Source: Neelides folsomi
Lineage: Eukaryota; Arthropoda; Collembola; Neelipleona; Neelidae
NCBI GenBank assembly: GCA_034687125.1
Contig: JAQGBZ010000024.1
Location: 124,001 to 188,000, forward strand
Length of the DNA: 64,000 nucleotides
Reading direction: 5' to 3'
Numbering within the stretch: position 1 is the stretch's first letter; the number at the start of each line of letters is the position of its first letter. The translations under genes and the position numbers were made by a program. Under the pieces are notes generated by a model. It was given only the letters and a program-made list of their open reading frames with translations, did no database searches and was not told the origin of the DNA. This document shows, in pieces, positions 29,599-40,446 of the stretch.

Positions 29599-32500
29599 AT
29601 GATCGGAGACAACCAAGATCATGGGGACATGTACTGTCCCCATTTGAACTTCAAAGCAGCCTTTTCCATGAAAGACCCGAAGACCCCAAAGGAAAAGAAG
29701 GAAAAACAAGAAAATCATGAATCTGGCGATGCTGAAGTTTTGTCAAAAATATCCCATTGCGAATATTGTTCCGAAGATCCGCCAGCTTCAACGCCCCACT
29801 TATGGAGATGTCTCGACTCCAAATGCGGTCTCCTCCTCTGTGGATCTCAATCTATGAATCATGCCAATAGACATTTCGAGGTAAATTAACTTAAAAATCT
29901 TAAATATTTCACTAAACTGGTTTATTATTTCATATCATATATATGACATATATACTTGTCGTTGATTCATCAAAACGGGAGTTTTAATTTAATTTCGACA
30001 CTTGTTAAATATTATTTTGCTTTACTTAGGATTTCCCATCTCACAAAACCCAAGAAAACATCAATACAAAAAGAATATGGTGCAATGAATGTAAACACGA
30101 AGTTCTCCCATTAACTAAGAATAGAAGACGATCCCCGGCTATTTGGGGGCCAAGTCCGGAAGCGGAAGAAGATCCTCCTAAAGGCCTTTACAATATTGGA
30201 AATACTTGTTTTATGAATTCAGCTCTACAATGTATGGTGTCAGTTATGCCGCTGAATTCTTATTTGATTGGCCAGTGCACTTCCTTATCAGGTTATTTAA
30301 ACATCCAAATCAAAATAAGGATAATAAAACAATTTATTGATAAAATGACATACTTTTAGAAATCAATGCTCTTTGTTATGTAAATTAAAATATTTGGATG
30401 TGAATGGAACGATATTGTGTTTACCTATTTAATTCTCACATGACTTTTAACGATTGCTGAATATATGATATCGTAAAATATTTATTTATTTTCCACCTAA
30501 AAACAAAATTAACATTATTTAATATGAAAATTTTCTTTCAGGGAAAAACGTTAGTAGCAGTTATCAATCTTTATTGGGAGAATTGTGGTCATCGGACGAT
30601 CCGCTTTCTTACAAAGGAGTTATCCCATCTCGACTTCTTCACGCTGTCAGAACTTCTCATCCAATTTTTCGTGGATTCCAACAGCATGATACGCAAGAAT
30701 TTCTTCGACTCTTTATGGATTCCTTAGCTGAAGAAACTCGCATTCCACATTTCACCCTTGAAAAAGAAGAAGACAAACAAAAGGAAAAACCTGATGAGGG
30801 TAATTTTATTATTGATGCAGAATTCATCATAACTTTCTGATTATACAAGTATCATTCAATTCGAAATTGATGTAATATTTTTTTCCTGAAAATAGCGTCA
30901 GACTCTGAAACGGAATCATTTGAAACATGTGATTCGGGAAATGCCAGTGAAGAAACTCTATCAATGGAAATTGGTGAAGAGGAACGAAGAAGTCTGAAAG
31001 AAGTCAAAATAACCTTTAGATCAATTGTCTCCGATATCTTTGACGGCAGAGTTGAATCTTCCGTTCAGTGTCTTTCATGCAAACAGTGAGTTGTCTAATC
31101 TCAATTAAATCATTAATCAAATAACCATTGATAAATGACCATTAATTTATTGTTAATAACAATTCATTAAATACCTTATTTGTGATTATTAAATTAATAA
31201 TATGTATTGTTATTAGCTAATTTTGACATTACGAAATTTATAATTTTCATTCATTCATTCATTAAAGGACATCTTCGAGACTAGAAGTATTTCAAGACTT
31301 ATCTCTTCCGATTCCCACGCGTGAAGAGTTGGCCAATATCCAACACCAGAGACAATGGAATGAAGAAGGGAGACCTGCTGGTTGGATCACATGGTTTTGG
31401 GATTGGATGAAGAGTTTCATGTGGGGACCGACTCCAACTTTGGATGACTGTTTTGCTTCCTTTTTTTCATCTGATGAACTCAAAGGTTTTTAATATAAGC
31501 AATTATTTTATCATTTTTTTTATTTTCTCTTTCTAATTCAAAATATGGTAATTTGAATTTACAATAAAAGATTTTTTGTGTTTAGGAAAAAATATGTACT
31601 CTTGTGATAAATGTGGTAAGTTACGAAATGGCGTGAAACGATGTTCCCTACATCGGCTTCCAGAAGTCCTATCAATCCATTTGAAGCGATTCCGTGTGTA
31701 TGAATTTAGTGGAGGAATCGGATTTTCAAGCAAGTTGAATCAATATATCAAATTCCCACTTGAAAATCTGAATCTTAAACCATTCCTCCATAAAGGTAAT
31801 ATAATAATCCAGTCTAATCTATATATAATTTATTTAATATCTCTATAATTTACAGTTAACTAAAATATTAACTAAAATAGAGCGATTTATATTTATGTAA
31901 TCGATTTTAAATTCATTTAGATTGCGACGACGAGGGACCAACTTATAGATTACAAGGAGCCATTTGTCACTTTGGCTCATTCCTTGGAGGCCATTACACT
32001 GCATTTATTAGAAAAGGAGAAAATTGGTTTCTTTGTGATGATTCTCGTGTGACTCAAGTTTCGCCTGAAACTGTTGCAGAATCCGAAGCTTATGTTCTTT
32101 TTTACCAGTAAGAAAACAATCGTAAAATCAATATATTTAGATTTTCAAAACTTGTGTAATTACATGAGAATACATCCGACAGTACTTAACTTATAATTTT
32201 TAAACTTAATTTATTTATTTTTAAATATAATTAAAGAAAGTGGAATGGCGAGGAATCAGACATGATTCGAGACCAAGTTATGGAAATGTGGCGTAATTGG
32301 GAACGTCGCGAAGCAGAAGGCCCACTTCATCTTATTTCTCGAAAATGGCTAACTCAATTATTTTGGAGCGAAGAGCCAGGACCTCTTGATAACTCTGACG
32401 TCGTGTGTCCACATGGGAGAATAGTCCCATATGAATTTGCTCACATGGGTGCTGCATGGGTTCCAGCTTCAGTTTGGAAAATTTTGATTACGAAGTAATT

Positions 32501-32848
32501 CAGCAACCATTAATGAATTTTTATGTGATAATTAACATACCTACATAAAAATTATTTTGTTAATTTAACTACGTGTATTAATTATTATTATTTATGTATA
32601 AATTTTACCTAATTATTCAACACTTTAGATTTGGTGGAGGTCCGGACTTGCAGGAGAGTGTTGAATGTGTCATCTGCAGTGCAGCTTGGCGAAAACTCCA
32701 AAAGAGCAATCAGCGAGAGAAGGACAAGGCCGGGGCTTTGGCTCTTCGTAAAGGCCTAACTCAATTCCTTTTTAATTCCCCATCTCTTTCACCCAAGCCT
32801 TCTGTTGAGCAGAGATTGGAGGTCGAGACGGAAGAAGAGTCCGAATGA
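29599..32848 (+). CDS. Ubiquitin carboxyl-terminal hydrolase, USP20/USP33 type
   Basis: Nine exons: 29599-29880, 30030-30291, 30542-30799, 30896-31085, 31268-31485, 31586-31795, 31921-32107, 32237-32494, 32629-32848; 694 aa. An N-terminal zinc-finger UBP domain (about 12-120, starting YCPHL, with [13 protein letters not shown] and WCNEC) binds free ubiquitin C-termini. The USP catalytic domain has the Cys box [12 protein letters not shown] (catalytic Cys about 154), a CLSC/CDKC zinc ribbon, the His box LGGHYTAF (His about 498) and CDDSRV. One DUSP domain (about 537-630) ends in the typical KFGGGP. Vertebrate USP20/33 carry two DUSP domains and exceed 900 aa; the second is absent here. It removes ubiquitin from substrate proteins; targets of the vertebrate enzymes include receptors and HIF1A. 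The start is the ATG at 29599. Confidence 0.93.
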
Positions 32849-34476
32849 AGAACCACGAGTGAAATGCTAATCTACAAATCAAATAAGGTGTAATACTAAA
32901 AGGCTATAAAATATTTAACCCCACCATTTTACATATTGATAATTCAATGTGAATAATAATAATAATAATAATTGTACGACTCCGTTCACTTAATTCTTAA
33001 CGTTATTGCCTCGAAAGATATATTTTTTCCAAATGTTCCATGCAGGGTGCTTAATTGTATTTAACGGTATTTAATAACTAAAGTACATTTATTAAATACA
33101 AGTATATATGTTACAATGATTTAGTAGATTTGAAACGTTATTAGTTTAGATTCAATTATTAGTTTGAATATTACATTTACTAAGTAACTAATTTAGTAAA
33201 AAATGGACTTCTAGCTTTAGAGTTGACAATATTTAGAAAGCCCTTGAAACATAATGAAGGGTTCATTTTATGTAGGGTAGCATTTAGTAATTACAACATT
33301 TTGAAATAGTAATTACTATTTAATAAATATAATTGTATAACATTATTAAATGATAGTTAGATAACTTGTTTGTTGGTCAAAATATTATAATGGCTAATTC
33401 TAATATGAATTCAATATTATTCTAATAATTTAGTTAATTTTATTGTGAGACATATAATACTATAATTAATATGACACAAGGAGTAAGATCTAATTGTATA
33501 TGTGAAAGTGTAAAGCGTATAATTTTCCTAGAAGTTTAAATGATTTTGATGATTCATAAATATAATACCTTCGTCTTCAAGTTCCTTTTAATGTTTAAAA
33601 TAAAAGTAAAAACTTAATAATAATTATAGCAGAAGAACCCTAATTGTTAATTAAACAAATCCATCCTCTAAAAGTATATCAAAAGTTTCTATAATATTTG
33701 ATAAACTGATCAATTCAACACTTATTAATAAAATGTCTGAATTTGAAAAAAATCTACTTGTGTATTGTTTGTTGGAAATAATATACAGGTAAGTCATCCA
33801 AGTCAAAACTTTCAACTTATTCTTGAATTGTCATATTGTAAGGATATTAGTCAAAACAAGTAGGGTTGATGTTGGCAAAATTATTGTTAATCTTAGGAAT
33901 TAATTCAGCTGAATATGAATTGCGTTAATAATTAAGTAAAATTAAAATATAAAATTCTTAATCATTGGCGTATGCTTGTTCGATAATCAATATTTAAAAT
34001 TACCAAATAAGTATTAAAATTAATTATTTTTTATTAAAAATCAATTGTGAATCCAATTATTATAATATGTTTTCAATATTGATATTTAATTTTAAAACAA
34101 GAAGTAATTCCTAATCAATGTTTAAAATTGTATTTGACACATTGAAAATTTAATAAATATTAACTATTCATTTATTTTGTAATGTTTTCTTTTATTGCAA
34201 GATTTTTTGATGAATACGAAACTCCAAAACTCCAAACTCCGTTTCGTTTTCTTTATGGGGCATATTGAGAAATGAATTTTGTTAACGGATAATTCATGAG
34301 AAATCTAGTGGATATTTTAAATTACTTACATATATTTTGTTTTGACTTGGCTTAATACTTGAATTGAACCGAAGAAAAGTTAAGTTTGGGATCAGAGTTT
34401 ATAAATGTTTACTAAAGTTAACTTTTAATCGTTTAAATATTATTTAATTAATTTCTGATAAAGAGCGTAGTTTTAA
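32849..34476. other. Intergenic, no gene seen
   Basis: AT-rich spacer between two plus-strand genes. It contains a short (AAT)n run at about 32953-32971 downstream of the deubiquitinase. No open frame of note. Confidence 0.5.
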
Positions 34477-37151
34477 ATGTCTTCAGATTTTGTCGTTAGC
34501 CACCTCGGGGATGAAGATAAAAAATTCCGCTTCTGCAGATTTTGTGGAATTGAAGAAGGAACTGAAAAATCCAAATCTTTCACTGAATTATATTCTAAAA
34601 GTAATTGGAAAGATAAATCTCTCTTTACTCTCACGAATTCCTATCTTCCACTTAAGGTAAAATTAAACATACTATTTCATGTTTGATTATATTTAAACTA
34701 ATTATACAATTTTAACAGTTTGACAAAAAATTTATTTGTGAAATGAAGTTGATTATGAAATTCATCTATTCATATGTTTTTATATCTTTAGGTCGAAAAT
34801 GGATCAATATATCCTCAGATCATTTGTTCATCCTGCTATACATCTTTACAACATACCATCGAATTTTTTGACAAAATAGCAAATGGACAAAAAATACTTT
34901 CTAGGGTATGGAATCAGTCCAAAGGCGAAAACAACGTAAAAGCTTTTAGTTCTTCAGAAAAATCCGACTCATCGTTTCAATTCAGCTCCGAAAATCCGAT
35001 TAGTCAAGCTTTACCCAAAAAAAGAGGGAGACCAAAAAAGGATCCAAATCAGCCAGTGAAAAAATTATCCCCCATCGCTCTCGATCCCTCCGAAATCAAG
35101 CCAAAAAGGCTGAGTAGAAAGCCCACTCGCTATCAAGCAGATGCTCCAGTCGTGATCAAAGAAGAAGTTGAAGATCTTCCAACACAAGATGTTCCCGCAC
35201 CTGATCCATTTCTCTCATTCAAACACGCTGCTCCCAAAGTACCCGGAGATTCCCTTACATTCACCACCTTCACCCCGAGAGATAACCTCATGGAACTCGG
35301 ACGTCTCTCGGTCATCATGGACGGAGATGAAGAACTGGAAACTCAAGCTTTGGAGGAAGAGGGGAAAAAGAAAGGAGTGAAAAAAGACAATGACATTGAG
35401 GAAATTGAAAATGAAGTTGTGAATGATGAAAGTGATTGCGGGAGTGATGTGAGTGTCCGAACCATCGATTTATTTATTAAGAAACGAAGGAAAAAGATAA
35501 CCAAGCGGAAAAAAAACAATACGAAACCCAAGAAAGAGTGTGACGAATGTGGGAAATTATTCATGTACAAATCATCATTGAAGTATCATAAAATCTCTGT
35601 TCATCAGACCGAGAAACAGTTTTCTTGTACCATTTGTGGGAAACAATTCGCCCATAAGTCTCTTCTCACAAATCATATCAATACGCATTCAAAAACGAGG
35701 AATTTTAAATGCGAATGTTGTATATTGACTTTTAAAAGCAAGTTCGTGTTTTTCATTTTTTTCGTAATATTATAAAATTATTTGAATTTTCAGCGGATAT
35801 TTTAATCGGGCTATTTTAATCGGGGTATTTTAATCGGGCTATAATTTCATAAATAACGTTGAAATTATTAACATTGCAATAAATTACTTTTTTTATTAGG
35901 GCAAGTTTATACACTCATGTGAAATCGATCCATGAAAAAGGAAGTCATGTATGTGACACATGTGGATATAGTTTCACATTAAGATCTTCACTCAAAGCTC
36001 ACCAGCGAATTCACACTGGAGAAAAACCATTTACTTGTGACTTTTGTGGAAAAACATTTACTCAGAGGAGCAACATGAGGGAACACGTCCGAACTCATAC
36101 CGGTGAACGTCCTTATAAGTGCAACTTTGAGGGATGTGATAAAGCATTTACTACTGCATCACAAGTTCGAAATCACAAATTGTGAGTTAAAATATTCAAT
36201 TAAATTTCTTAATACCATTTGGGATTTACGATTTGAAAATTATAGCCTGCAATTATGTAATTTGGATTTGAATATTTGAAGGTTACACTCTGGCCATCGA
36301 CCTTACTTGTGTTCATTATGCGGAAAAACATTTTCTCATGGGGAAAATTTCAAATATCACATGAGGAGACACACCGGAGAAAAACCACTTGAATGTCCGA
36401 TTTGCCAAAAACTTTTTACCGAGCCGTGGAGTCTTAAAAAACATTGGAGATTTCACACTGGAGAAAAACCTTATTCTTGTGAAATTTGTAAAAAGCAATT
36501 TTCCGATTGTTCCAACTATGCCAAGCATAAGAAAACTCATTTATTGGAACAAGATTTATCACAACAAGTAGCTGTTATACCATCCGATGCTACACAAAGT
36601 AAAAACAAAATTAGTATTACATTACTATACATCACATAACTATTAATAATGTTAAATGTCTATCTAACCCATATTTAAGAGTGCTCTGTATAATTTAATA
36701 ATATTAATTATAACAAATTTTATTTAATTCTTAGGTTCAACGACTGAAATCGACAATGGAATTGTGCACATTATTAGTGATAATTTGAACGCTCTTGAAG
36801 GAAATGAAGAAGGACAAATTATTTATGTATATCCAGATGATCTTCCAGTTTTCACAATTACCCTCAACGATCCACAGTCTATAGAGGTTAATAATAAGAA
36901 TATATTTTAATTGTATAATATTATGTAATGGAAATAAAATAATTGTATTTGATTTATCATAACAGGTGAGATCTGATGGAGAAGGGAATTTTCCTCTGGG
37001 GATGGCTGGTGGTCAAATCACGTTCGTTGAAGCTGGAGACATTCCTACTCAATTTTTTAATTTAGAATCTGTAACCACAATTGACACTCCCAAGGTTGAC
37101 GAGCCAATGGCCGTTGTGACACTCACAACAGAAAATTTAAATTCACAGTAG
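34477..37151 (+). CDS. ZAD-domain C2H2 zinc-finger transcription factor with AT-hook
   Basis: Six exons: 34477-34656, 34792-35741, 35900-36181, 36282-36598, 36735-36886, 36966-37151; 688 aa. The N-terminus is a ZAD (zinc-finger associated domain): Cys pairs CRFC (20, 23) and CSSC (72, 75), split by an intron. An AT-hook-like KKRGRPKKD (about 136-144) and an acidic/Lys-rich linker follow. Nine C2H2 fingers occur from about residue 309, with TGEKP-type linkers; the sixth has the longer C-x4-C spacing (CNFEGC). The last 100 aa are acidic and hydrophobic without fingers, possibly an activation region. ZAD domains are common in arthropods and mediate dimerisation. The DNA target is unknown. The donor of exon 2 (GTTCGT) is weak, but it is the one that restores frame into finger 3. 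Confidence 0.92.
35799..35840. repeat. 14-bp tandem repeat, three copies, in an intron
   Basis: Three head-to-tail copies of ATTTTAATCGGGCT (the middle copy has GGGGT) lie at 35799-35812, 35813-35826 and 35827-35840, inside the intron after the exon encoding fingers 1-3 of the ZAD protein. Confidence 0.85.
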
Positions 37152-37907
37152 AAAAATATATTTAGTAAATTAATTACTAATTAACTAGATTTAGATTTAC
37201 AATTTTTTGTCTAGTTTTTACTAACTTGAGAAATAATGTAAATCGAATATTATTTTGTTACAATGCCTTTAAATAATGTCGAATTATGTTTTATTTGATA
37301 AAATATTATAGTAAATTATTTATTACACATTAATTTTTTTACTAATATTATTTATTAAATTCATTACCATTATATTATTATCAGCATTGTTTGTTCTAAA
37401 TTGAGAAAGTTTACGTTTATCTAAATGGTTAAAAGTTAAAGGCAAGTTGTTTAGTAGGTTAATTCATTTTTACATTCTTCCTATATCACACTCTATATCC
37501 AATTGTAATCGGTAATTATCTAATAAAATGATAAACATGACTTTAATTGGTGATTTAACTGCAATTTGGCATTTAGTTAAAGCATTAAATAAGATATTCA
37601 TATATTATTAAGTTTAACTGATTTAGAATCCTTTCAGATTTATAAAATTATTAATAATTAAAATAGTATCATGTGATATGCTTGCTATGCTCATTTTGCT
37701 CATCATTTCATCATACATATAATTTCATATACACACGGGTTCTTGTTCTATTATAAATTTTCATGTGGGGCGACGGCTAAAAGCTTCCTGAAACTTACCG
37801 CATGCACATGTGATTTCCAGAACTAAATTCTCAATTGCCTTTCTCGAGTAGAATTAATTTTCAATTGGATAGTTCAATCTAAACCATCTTTTAAATAACA
37901 AATAAAC
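37152..37907. other. Intergenic, no gene seen
   Basis: AT-rich spacer of about 750 bp between the ZAD gene and TMCO1, both on the plus strand. It presumably holds the ZAD gene 3' UTR and the TMCO1 promoter. A less AT-rich patch near 37740-37800 precedes TMCO1. Confidence 0.45.
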
Positions 37908-38902
37908 ATGTGGGGGGACACGGTTTTAATTTTAGTGATATCAATCCTAACTGCCTTTTTCGGAGAAGGGGTAATACAATTTAAAAATTATGCGTTAGCC
38001 CATCTTATACATATTTCAGCATTAATTATTATAATTAATTTCCCTATTCTTTTTTAATAATAGGTTACATGGATCATGGTTTACCGAACAGAAAAATATC
38101 AAAAGTTAAAACAAGAAGTTGAACGGCAATGCAAGAAAAGTAATCGATTTGAACAATTCATTCATTCTTTTATATATTATTTTTAGTTTTTTAGTTTATT
38201 CAGAAATAAAATATGTTATTTTAACTAATCTGTATTAAATATTTAGTTGAAAAAAGAAAAGATGCGACAGGGGAAGTTTCAACTGTAAAGAATCAAAAGA
38301 AAAAAATGGAACGCGAAGAAGAAAAACTAAAGACAAATACTCGTGATTTGTCTCTGGTCAAAATGAAATCAATGTTCGCCATTGGAATTGCCTTTACTGC
38401 TTTGCTCAGTATTTTTAATTCAATGTATGTTGTTTAATTAATTACTTTATAATAATGTTATATATAATATTATGTTTGATTGATTCATAAGTTTAGCTTA
38501 TAGTTTACAATTATGTATTAGATATAGATTTACTTGATTTGATCATGTCATTATGTTATATTTTATTTACAGTTTTGATGGAAAAATAGTAGCGAAACTT
38601 CCTTTCATCCCGATCTCATTTCTTCAAGGAGTTTCTCATCGGAATCTACCAGGAACTGACTACTCCGACTGCTCTTTTATTTTTCTCTACATCCTCTGCA
38701 CAATGGCCATTCGCCAAGTAAGATTTATTTACTATAATATTTATTTTTTTATAAGATGCTCTTTATTCTTAAATTCAATTCAAGTATTGCTAATTTAAAT
38801 CTTTATAATTTTTAGAATGTTCAAAAAATCCTCGGATTTGCTCCATCAAGAGCTGTTTCAAAGCAGAGCGGCAGCATGTTTGGACCACCACCAACCAAAT
38901 AA
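37908..38902 (+). CDS. TMCO1: TMCO1, ER calcium load-activated channel / insertase
   Basis: Five exons: 37908-37970, 38064-38139, 38247-38424, 38573-38717, 38816-38902; 182 aa, close to the ~188 aa human short form. TM1 is near 5-25. A charged coiled coil (about 28-80) follows; TM2 is SMFAIGIAFTALLSIF. Strongly conserved blocks are FDGKIVAKLPF, SHRNLPGTDYSDCSFIFLY, TMAIRQNVQKILGFAPSRA and the FGPPP tail. TMCO1 is an Oxa1-superfamily ER membrane protein, proposed both as a calcium-leak channel active when ER calcium is overloaded and as part of the GEL/translocon complex for multipass proteins. The start ATG gives MWGDTVL, matching the family N-terminus. AATAAA-like motifs lie immediately after the stop. 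Confidence 0.97.
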
Positions 38903-39249
38903 AATAAATAAAATAATTATTTGATATATGAAACTATGCCCAATCTTTACCCATCGTCCATCAATGTCCGGTTTTCGCGGGTATTGTAAAAAATACTTAT
39001 TTTATAAATGCAAATTAATACTCGTAGGTCATATCATAAGGTCGGTTTTTGTTGGTATTTATTGAAATTCTTTAATCAAATAATATTATAATATGAGAAG
39101 AATATAACGATAGATAGTAAAAGAAACGAAAATTTGAAACACGTTCCTCCACACGTTCCTTGACCTAAGAAAGGAATTGAGTAAAATATTATTAATTATA
39201 TCGTATATACATAAAGTTTAAGCACAATTAATTTCGAAGTTAATTGAAT
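38903..39249. other. Convergent 3' intergenic region
   Basis: About 350 bp between the stop codons of TMCO1 (+) and the secreted Cys-rich gene (-). It must hold both 3' UTRs. No other feature seen. Confidence 0.5.
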
Positions 39250-40026
39250 TTAAGACTTGCCATCTGGTCTTCCCTCGGTTTGACGACAAATAAGTCCCTC
39301 ACCACATCGAATTGTTCCAAGACCGTTCGCATTTTTATCACACGCTGAGCCTATGAGATTTAATGAACAAGCCAAATATGGTTTTTAAAGCTCTTTAATA
39401 ATAACATACCTATAAGCATTTTGTAAAATCGAAAGCTATTCCTACATTTAAGTACTAGCAAAAAATAATTTTGTAAAATATTACCCTGAATAGAAACACA
39501 CTGCTTACACTCGCCGCACCTAGTAAATGGAAATTGACCATTTAATCGAAACTTTTATTAAATTATATTCTTACCAGGCCATATTAAGGATTCCAAGTTG
39601 ATGAGGGTAATTCCAAAGACAACGACATTTTAAATCCGAATAACACTTCAATAGCGTTGAAGAAGTTTTGCACATTGAATCATAAAGACCTAAAACGATA
39701 ATTGTCATAATAAGAGACATGTTTAAAAAAATCTTACAAAAACTTCCAGCAACTGGCTGAGGAATTAAGATTCGTTCATGAAGTTCCAAATCATCAATTT
39801 CGTCTTTCATTTTCTTATTCACAATTCTCCCCTTTTCTTCATCTTCAATTTGTGCTCCTTCATTTTCAACACCTGCGTTTTCAACGTAGGAGTCAGTCAC
39901 ATTTGACTCACTAGACTCATCAAATATTGAATCTTCGCCAATTTCTTCTAATAAATCAAAACATCTTATGCTTGAAATAAAAACTAGCGTAATAAACATT
40001 AACGTTAAAATGTTCTCCGGGTTCAT
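39250..40026 (-). CDS. Secreted Cys-rich protein, possible IGFBP-like fold
   Basis: Four exons: 40026-39738, 39689-39575, 39519-39485, 39350-39250; 179 aa. A signal peptide (residues about 1-22, ending SSIRCF) is followed by an acidic Glu/Asp-rich propeptide-like region to about 85. Then comes a cysteine-dense C-terminal half: CKTSS.., CYSDLKCRCLW, WCGECKQC, SACDKN, RCGEGLICRQ. The spacing CxCxW...CGxCxxC...C...CGEGLxC recalls the N-terminal IGF-binding-protein-type domain, but I am not sure of it. Splice junctions all keep frame, including a 35-nt exon. It could be a secreted growth-factor-binding or matrix protein; function is unassigned. Confidence 0.75.
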
Positions 40027-40446
40027 TTTGATTATCTACTAATGAAATGATTACTGTTTATTTTGATTTCTACCTGTTGGATTACTACTAAATCAATAAC
40101 TGCTACTTTCCGTTTTTACTAAATATGATGAAAATTCGTAATGATAGAGTTAATTAAATTTCAGTATATGTAGATTTTTCGGAAACTTTTAAATGTTAGT
40201 TACCTCTAATTAGTATGAAATGAAAGGCAACCGACAATCAAATTCTAACAACTTTGGATGTTTGCACAAAGAGACAAATGGAAATAATCTGAAGATAGGA
40301 AATTGCTAATTTCTTTTAATGTTATCGCATACAAAAGAATTATTGAGCAATGGTAATTAAAAATATCTTTATTGATAATTTATCTTCTCTCTTCCCTGTA
40401 TTTGAACCAGCCAAATGATATCGTGCGTGGGTCAGAGGAAGTTGCA
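40027..40446. other. Intergenic, no gene seen
   Basis: About 420 bp between the start of the secreted Cys-rich gene and the stop of the carboxylesterase, both minus strand. AT-rich; probably the promoter of the former. Confidence 0.45.
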
